DNA of 17,316 bases from Lachnospiraceae bacterium. Its GTDB lineage: Bacteria; Bacillota; Clostridia; Lachnospirales; Lachnospiraceae. Below, piece by piece: positions 12,761 through 17,316 of the stretch. How positions within the stretch are numbered: the stretch's first letter is position 1; each line of letters starts with the position of its first letter. The translations under genes and the position numbers were made by a program. The DNA lies in NCBI GenBank assembly GCA_024695225.1, contig JAILIO010000135.1:1-17316 (forward strand), read 5' to 3'. Below the pieces are notes generated by a model. The model had not been told where the DNA came from, made no database searches, and worked only from the letters and a program-made list of their open reading frames with translations.

Positions 12761-13666
12761 TCAAATGCCGGAGAGAAGCCTGATGCGGGAGGTCAGTTCC
12801 TTCAGTTCCGTATCAACGCTGCAGTCTATTATCCCGTCATCATTTTCAATAAGAGCCTGTCCCGGGGACAGGGTGGTATCCAGGATGATATCCATGGTGG
12901 AAGAATCTCCCGCAGCTTCCCTCAGGGATTCTCTCTCTTCCGACACAGCGTCTTTGTCGTGGTCAGAAACATGGATAATAAAATTCCTGCTGTTCTCCGA
13001 ATCCCGCATAGCGGTCCTCAAAAGCTGCAGCAGGATCTGTCCATAATTATCAAGGTCTATGGAGAAGACCTTTTCATATACGGAAGTTATGACCTCAACC
13101 ATACGGGGTTCAGCTTCCAGAAGCATCTTGTTGTATTCGTTCTCAAGGGCTGTCACCTTTTCCTCGTACTCATTCCTGATCTGTTCGGTCTCGCCCCGGG
13201 CATCCTCTGTGCCCTGTTCATATCCCCTCTCACGGGCTTCCTCAAATATGGAAGCCTTCACGCCCTCAGCTTCATTTCTGGCTTCTTCAAGTATGCGCTC
13301 AGCTTCATCCCGGGCTTCTGAGATGATCCTGTCCGCTTCTTCGGAAGCCTGTTCTAAAACCGCAGCATCTGGAACGGCTCCCTCCTCTTTCGGAAAGCCA
13401 CCCTCCTCAGGCATTGCATCCGGATCATCTGTCAGTATCTCCCGGACTCCGGGGATACCTTCCACAAAGCCGTCTTCGCCGTCACCAAACTCGCCGGTAT
13501 CCGGCGCCTCAGCCAAAGCAGCTGCGGCTTTCCTTTTCTGCTCCCGCAGCCTTTCCTTCTCGATATTCTCGCTTATCAGCCTCTCAGCCTTCTCGCGGAT
13601 ATCTATTACCACTTTATCCTGGGGCTTTACGCGAAATTCATTGGACCTGTAAACAGAACTAGACAA
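12761..13666 (-). CDS. fliH: Flagellar export ATPase regulator FliH
   Basis: FliH binds the FliI ATPase, keeps it inhibited until docked, and links it to the C-ring and export gate. The 301-residue product is longer than many FliH proteins, owing to an acidic Gly/Pro-rich insert at about residues 53-100. A long charged coiled coil follows (about 105-190) with repeated EAR-EAE segments. The C-terminal globular half contains AEPRMVEVITSVYEKVFSID and LLRTAMRDSENSRNFIIHVS, as in FliH/HrpE proteins. The start is a TTG inside the last codons of fliG (8-nt overlap) with only a weak GGAG upstream. I kept it because the YRSNEFRVKP N-terminus is FliH-like. The gene ends at the start of fliI. Confidence 0.9.
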   Translation of the reverse strand: MSSSVYRSNEFRVKPQDKVVIDIREKAERLISENIEKERLREQKRKAAAALAEAPDTGEFGDGEDGFVEGIPGVREILTDDPDAMPEEGGFPKEEGAVPDAAVLEQASEEADRIISEARDEAERILEEARNEAEGVKASIFEEARERGYEQGTEDARGETEQIRNEYEEKVTALENEYNKMLLEAEPRMVEVITSVYEKVFSIDLDNYGQILLQLLRTAMRDSENSRNFIIHVSDHDKDAVSEERESLREAAGDSSTMDIILDTTLSPGQALIENDDGIIDCSVDTELKELTSRIRLLSGI

Positions 13667-14681
13667 CTATCTCGTCTCCACCGCCTCTGGATATGACGAT
13701 CTCGCCGCCTTCCTCCAGTTTTCTGATGATATTCACTATCTTCTGCTGGGCTTCTTCCACGTCCTTCATACGGACAGGGCCCATGAAATCCATATCTTCC
13801 TTGATCATGACAGCCAGTCTCTTTGACAGGTTGTTGAATATGGCGCCCTGCACCTCTTCATTGGCGCCCTTAAGAGCCATGGCGATGTCATCATTTCCGA
13901 CATCACGCAGCACACGCTGGATAGCCCTGTCGTCCAAAAGCAGGATATCCTCGAAGACGAACATCTTCTTCCGGATCTCGTCTGCAAGCTCCGGCTCTTC
14001 GATCTCCAGAGTCTCCATGATATTCTTCTCTGTGCCCCGGTCCACGGTATTCAGGATATCCACCACGGAATCCACGCCGCCGATGACCGTGTAATCCTGG
14101 TTTACAAGGGATGAAAGCTTTGATTCCAGCACTTTTTCCACTTCCTTTATAACATCGGGACTCGTCCTGTCCATAACCGCTATACGCCTTGTAACGTCTG
14201 ACTGCTTATCCGGCGGCAGGGCGGAAATGATCAGCGCCGCCTGCTGGGGTGAAAGGTATGCCAATATCAAGGCTATGGTCTGCGGATGTTCGTCCTGGAT
14301 AAAGTTCAGAAGCTGGGAAGCGTCAGTCTTCCTGGCAAACTCAAAGGGCTTGACCTGCAGCGATGCGGTAAGCTTTCCGATAACATCCCTGGCCCTGTCT
14401 TCTCCGAAGGATTTTTCCAGCAGTTCCTTGGCATAACCGATACCGCCCTCGGCAATATACTGCTGGGCCAGACAGACCTGGTAGAATTCATTTGTGACAT
14501 CTTCCTTGATCTGAGGAGTTATGCTCCTGGTATTCGCGATCTCAAGGGTCAGTTCCTCTACTTCCTCATCCTTCAGATGTTTGAATATAGCGGAAGACCT
14601 TTCAGGACCCAGGACTATCAGAAGTATCGCAGCCTTCTGAAGTCCGGAAAGTTCACTTTTTTCTTCTGCGCCTCTTGCCAT
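13659..14681 (-). CDS. fliG: Flagellar motor switch protein FliG
   Basis: FliG is the rotor protein that contacts the stator to generate torque and carries the FliM-binding surface in the switch complex. The 340-residue length matches the family. The N-terminal FliF-binding domain begins SGLQKAAILLIVLGPERSS. The middle domain has the FliM-binding EHPQT motif at 131-135. The C-terminal torque helix is visible as MFVFEDILLLDDRAIQRVLR (about 240-259), with the conserved D250-D251-R252, followed by ALKGANEEV and GPVRMKDVEEAQQKIVNIIR. No strong ribosome binding site precedes the ATG, so coupling to fliF, 10 bp upstream, is likely. Its end overlaps the start of fliH by 8 nt. Confidence 0.98.
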   Translation of the reverse strand: MARGAEEKSELSGLQKAAILLIVLGPERSSAIFKHLKDEEVEELTLEIANTRSITPQIKEDVTNEFYQVCLAQQYIAEGGIGYAKELLEKSFGEDRARDVIGKLTASLQVKPFEFARKTDASQLLNFIQDEHPQTIALILAYLSPQQAALIISALPPDKQSDVTRRIAVMDRTSPDVIKEVEKVLESKLSSLVNQDYTVIGGVDSVVDILNTVDRGTEKNIMETLEIEEPELADEIRKKMFVFEDILLLDDRAIQRVLRDVGNDDIAMALKGANEEVQGAIFNNLSKRLAVMIKEDMDFMGPVRMKDVEEAQQKIVNIIRKLEEGGEIVISRGGGDEIVV

Positions 14682-14691
14682 ATTTCAGCGA

Positions 14692-16305
14692 TCAACCCCA
14701 CTCATCGGTAAGCCAGTTTCTCAGCAGATTAGCTGCGGCTTCCGGATTATCGTCCACAAATTTACCTATCAGTTTCTTGGTCTCAGACTCTTCCTCGGCT
14801 TCAATGGCCTCAAGGTTCTCTTCGGGAGTAGACTCCAGAAGATTCTCAACAGAGAGTTCCTCCTCGGGCTCCTCCTGCTTCTCTCCCCTCATGGAGCGCA
14901 GGACCACGAAAGCCAAAAGTCCCAGGATAACCACGATCAGTATGATCTGGATTATATCTGTAGGAGAGAGGGAACTGGGCTCTTTGTCATAGAACACATT
15001 CTCTGTCCAGGCCTGGAAACGGATATTGCTGGCTGCAATGCCTGTGGCCTTGGCCACCGCATCCACCATCTCATCGCTCACAGGGAGGTCCGTCCTCTCC
15101 GGCTGGTTTGCCTTGTACTGTTCCCATGTGAGACCGCCGGTCAGCTGAGCCTGGACATCGGCATCCTCCTCATGGACAATGTTGTATTTTATGGCAGAGA
15201 CCGTCACCGACGAAGAATCGTAATCTATCCTGCCGCCGTCATCCACTGTCTTGATGATCTCCTCGTTTGGAAGGTAATCGTACTGGTCCTCAGTCACGGT
15301 GGATGTGGACTGTCCGTTGCTCTCCATCACATAACTGGTATCATTTTCGGTATTGGAATCCGTTCCCGGGATCCCTCCAACGCCGGAAGTATTGGTGGAT
15401 GCATACTGGTCTGAATGGGCGTAAAGACCCTGGGTCATACCTTCCGGAGCCGAATAGTTGTGATTGGTAGTCTCAGTGGATGAGAAGATCAGGTTGAGAT
15501 TCGGCGCAACCTCCACTGTGTCGTAATTATTTGTAGCCAGAAGGACTCTCTGCACGTCCTGTCTGACGCGGTTCTCTGCATTTGTCTTCGCCGTGAGCTT
15601 GCTGGATGCAATGCCCGCAGTGCTGGATTCATCGGCCCCTGAGAAGAGCATATTGCCGTTGGTGTCCATTATGACGATATTGTCGGTGGTGTTATTCCCG
15701 ATGGCAGTTGCCACTGCTCTGGCCAGGAAGGCGGCATTGTCCTGGGAAAAACTCTCCCCTTCTTTTATGGTGAGCAGTATGCTGGCATAGGACTCCAGGT
15801 CGTTTGACATAAGGGTGCCATCCCTCTCGGGGATATTCAGTTCCACATTGGCGGACTGAATGGCGTCAAACTGCTCGATAAAATCGTTCTCGAGCCGGTT
15901 TTCGAGGTAGAGGATATATTTTTTCTGTTTGTCCGCTTCGGTTGTGGACAGAGACGAACTGGTCACATTGTCGATGCTGTAGGTCTCGGACTGGATATCG
16001 TTTGCCCCCAGGAGAAGGCTTGCCTCCGCCTGCTGTTCATCCAGCACAGAGAAGGTGAGCCCGTTGTCAGACATTTTGTAGGTGATGGCGTTCTCGTCAA
16101 ACAGCGTCTTTACATTGGAGGCTTCAGCAGCATTCTCACTTATATGGATGATGGTGTATGTATCCCTGGTCAGCAGCGTCACCAGAACAGCAATGCCGAT
16201 GACACACATAACCGCGGCAGTGACGATTATAGCCTTCTGCCGCGCTGAGAACTTCCCCCACCATTCCTGTATTCGTCTGAGCAATTCTCTCAATCTGTCA
16301 ACCAT
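14692..16305 (-). CDS. fliF: Flagellar MS-ring protein FliF
   Basis: FliF forms the MS ring in the cytoplasmic membrane. It is the base on which the rod, C-ring and export gate are assembled. The 537-residue length is normal. A first membrane segment spans about residues 24-46, a large ring-building extracytoplasmic region follows, and a second membrane segment lies at about 451-469. The cytoplasmic C-terminus ends with the FliG-binding helix, KKLIGKFVDDNPEAAANLLR then NWLTDEWG. The ring-building motif region DGTLMSNDLESYASILL and the AVATAIGNNTTDNIVIMDTN segment are recognisable. The ATG has an AGAAGG ribosome binding site 6 nt upstream. FliG starts 10 bp after the stop. Confidence 0.97.
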   Translation of the reverse strand: MVDRLRELLRRIQEWWGKFSARQKAIIVTAAVMCVIGIAVLVTLLTRDTYTIIHISENAAEASNVKTLFDENAITYKMSDNGLTFSVLDEQQAEASLLLGANDIQSETYSIDNVTSSSLSTTEADKQKKYILYLENRLENDFIEQFDAIQSANVELNIPERDGTLMSNDLESYASILLTIKEGESFSQDNAAFLARAVATAIGNNTTDNIVIMDTNGNMLFSGADESSTAGIASSKLTAKTNAENRVRQDVQRVLLATNNYDTVEVAPNLNLIFSSTETTNHNYSAPEGMTQGLYAHSDQYASTNTSGVGGIPGTDSNTENDTSYVMESNGQSTSTVTEDQYDYLPNEEIIKTVDDGGRIDYDSSSVTVSAIKYNIVHEEDADVQAQLTGGLTWEQYKANQPERTDLPVSDEMVDAVAKATGIAASNIRFQAWTENVFYDKEPSSLSPTDIIQIILIVVILGLLAFVVLRSMRGEKQEEPEEELSVENLLESTPEENLEAIEAEEESETKKLIGKFVDDNPEAAANLLRNWLTDEWG

Positions 16306-16418
16306 TACAAACCTTCTCTCCCGGTGTATAAACCGGATAAAGCTGAATCTATGAAACCCGGATCATGTTCCCGCCGGTGCCGGGCGTCGATGAAAATAAA
16401 GACGCCTCGGGGAAAACT
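16306..16418 (-). other. Structured fliE-fliF spacer with two hairpins
   Basis: This 113-bp gap is one of the longer ones in an otherwise tight operon. On the transcribed strand it holds two inverted repeats. The first is a perfect 6-bp GGCGTC/GACGCC stem with a 12-nt loop at 16383-16406. The second is a CCGGT/ACCGG stem with a 6-nt loop at 16321-16336, which ends 1 nt before the fliF Shine-Dalgarno region. A GC-rich CCCGG/CCGGG stretch lies between them. Neither stem is followed by a U-run, so these are not convincing terminators. They could affect mRNA stability or fliF translation. The sequence shows the stems; a function is inference only. Confidence 0.4.
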
Positions 16419-16772
16419 TTACACCTGCATCTGCATTATCTCACGGTAGGCAGCTATCACTCTGTCCCTGACCGCAACAGTGTACTGCAGGGCTGTCTGG
16501 GCCTTCTGCAGGGCTATGGCCATATCATGGGTGTTCTCGCTCTCACCCAGGGCCCATTTGATCTCCTCGTCTTCGGCATCTGAAAGATACCCGTTTGTAG
16601 TGTTTATATTGTCAAGAGCTGCCTGGAATATCCCTGTGAAGGACTGCCCCTCTTCGGCGGCTCCGATCTCCGAAGCCTCCTGTCTGATAACCCTGCTGGA
16701 AATGTTCCTGAAAGTCCCTATCCCCGGCGCAAGGCCCGTCACTTCTGCATCATATACGCTATCGTATGCCAT
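16419..16772 (-). CDS. fliE: Flagellar hook-basal body protein FliE
   Basis: FliE is the small adaptor that joins the MS ring (FliF) to the rod, and it is the first axial substrate of the flagellar export apparatus. The 117-residue protein is slightly longer than the usual ~100 because of an acidic, variable N-terminal half. The C-terminal half holds the family signature: a helix with MAIALQKAQTALQYTVAVRD, then VIAAYREIMQMQV at the extreme C-terminus, matching the conserved YxEIMxMQ ending. The start ATG is preceded by a G-rich CGGGGGT element rather than a canonical AGGAGG. It sits between flgC and fliF as expected. The 113-bp gap after it is unusually long and structured (see separate entry). 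Confidence 0.95.
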   Translation of the reverse strand: MAYDSVYDAEVTGLAPGIGTFRNISSRVIRQEASEIGAAEEGQSFTGIFQAALDNINTTNGYLSDAEDEEIKWALGESENTHDMAIALQKAQTALQYTVAVRDRVIAAYREIMQMQV

Positions 16773-16806
16773 TTGATTACCCCCGGATCAAAACGATTAC
16801 AAAGGT

Positions 16807-17253
16807 TTATGAATTAGCCAGCGTAAGTCCTCTGGACGCTATGTTCTTGCTGGCTTCAAAGGCCGTGGCATTGGCTTCATAAGCCCTGCTGGCGTCTATG
16901 AGATTCGTCATCTCTGTAACTGTGTTCACATTCGGATAGATAACATATCCGTTCTCATCGGCATCGGGATGCGAAGGGTCATAGACCATGTTCATCTGGG
17001 TCCACTGATCCTCCACCACCTGTGTGACTTTCACTCCCTCTCCGGTGTATCTGTTGGAAACATTCTTTAAGAGAGCATCGAAAGAAGCCTGTGCCTGCTT
17101 CTCCTCAAACACAACCACCTTTCTCCTGTAAGGAGTGCCGTCCTTTGTTCGGGTAGTGTTTGCATTGGCGATATTCTCTGCGATGACATCCATGCGGTAA
17201 CGCTGTGCTGTAAGTCCGGATGCGCTCGTATCAAAAGAAGTAAATAAGGCCAT
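16807..17253 (-). CDS. flgC: Flagellar basal-body rod protein FlgC
   Basis: FlgC is a proximal rod subunit, exported by the flagellar type III system and assembled on FliE and FlgB. The 148-residue protein is the usual FlgC length. Its N-terminus carries the rod/hook signature: SFDTSASGLTAQRYRMDVIA followed by ENIANANTTRT. The middle has the FlgC-typical DPSHPDADENGYV-YPNVN segment (about residues 95-111). The end carries the conserved DASRAYEANATAFEASK helix. A strong ribosome binding site (GGGAGGG) lies 7 nt before the ATG. It follows flgB by 21 bp and precedes fliE by 34 bp. Nothing looks truncated, and the identification is secure. Confidence 0.97.
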   Translation of the reverse strand: MALFTSFDTSASGLTAQRYRMDVIAENIANANTTRTKDGTPYRRKVVVFEEKQAQASFDALLKNVSNRYTGEGVKVTQVVEDQWTQMNMVYDPSHPDADENGYVIYPNVNTVTEMTNLIDASRAYEANATAFEASKNIASRGLTLANS

Positions 17254-17274
17254 ATAATATCCCTCCCTTCAGGA

Positions 17275-17316
17275 TCAGGTAGATCTCATAACTGACTGCA
17301 GATTGTTAAACTCTGC
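17275..17316 (-). CDS. flgB: Flagellar rod protein FlgB, C-terminal end (partial)
   Basis: Only the last 13 codons and a TGA stop are in the window; the rest lies beyond the right edge. The visible tail reads AEFNNLQSVMRST. An amphipathic C-terminal helix of this kind is what flagellar rod proteins end with, where it packs in the rod coiled-coil core. The stronger argument is position: it ends 21 bp before flgC, exactly where flgB sits in Firmicutes fla/che operons. FlgB would form the proximal rod in the periplasm-equivalent space, next to the MS ring and FliE. The fragment alone is too short to identify by sequence, so the call rests mainly on synteny. Confidence 0.72.
   Translation of the reverse strand, partial: AEFNNLQSVMRST

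Noticed and set aside
12046..13652. Long plus-strand open frames opposite fliI and fliH
   Set aside because: Ser/Pro-rich composition typical of the antisense of Glu/Ala/Gly-rich genes; fliI and fliH are secure on the minus strand.

Overview
The window is a continuous stretch of a large fla/che motility operon. Every supportable gene lies on the minus strand, so transcription runs from high to low coordinates. Gene order, AGGAGG-type ribosome binding sites, a FliN-type switch protein carrying CheC domains (FliY), a cheY embedded between fliY and fliO, and a flbD-motA-motB-fliL block point to a motile low-to-mid-GC Firmicute of class Clostridia. A Lachnospiraceae member (Roseburia/Butyrivibrio-like) is my best guess, but this rests on gene order and protein style, not on a search.

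Layout in transcription order. (1) 17316-16419: rod genes flgB (last 13 codons only), flgC and fliE. (2) 16305-10944: MS-ring fliF, switch gene fliG and the export ATPase complex fliH-fliI-fliJ. (3) 10943-9861: a 200-bp spacer made largely of degenerate tandem copies of the fliJ 3' end, then a YlxF/MotE-like membrane protein gene. (4) 9782-5861: hook genes fliK (length control), flgD (cap) and flgE (hook). (5) 5860-3905: a 166-bp AT-rich gap with an RNA hairpin, then flbD (swrD-like) and the stator genes motA and motB. (6) 3895-1131: fliL, fliM and fliY (C-ring). (7) 1106-1: cheY, fliO and the start of fliP (export gate), cut by the window edge.

Together the genes encode the basal body, its type III export apparatus, hook assembly, the motor stator and the switch with its CheY input and FliY output phosphatase. 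Most genes overlap or are separated by less than 40 bp, and several (fliO, fliM, fliY, fliH, possibly fliI) use TTG or GTG starts coupled to the preceding stop. No stretch over 300 bases lacks a gene.

The operon is mostly textbook, and I see no wholly new multigene system. The parts that deserve a second look are: the tandem fliJ-tail repeats, which hold two GTGA-coupled micro-ORFs; a sigma-28-like promoter motif just upstream of fliK; a helical C-terminal module on FlgD that looks like a repeat from Firmicutes surface proteins; PomA/PomB-like (Na+-type) stator residues; and an RNA hairpin with G-U wobble pairs in the flgE-flbD gap.
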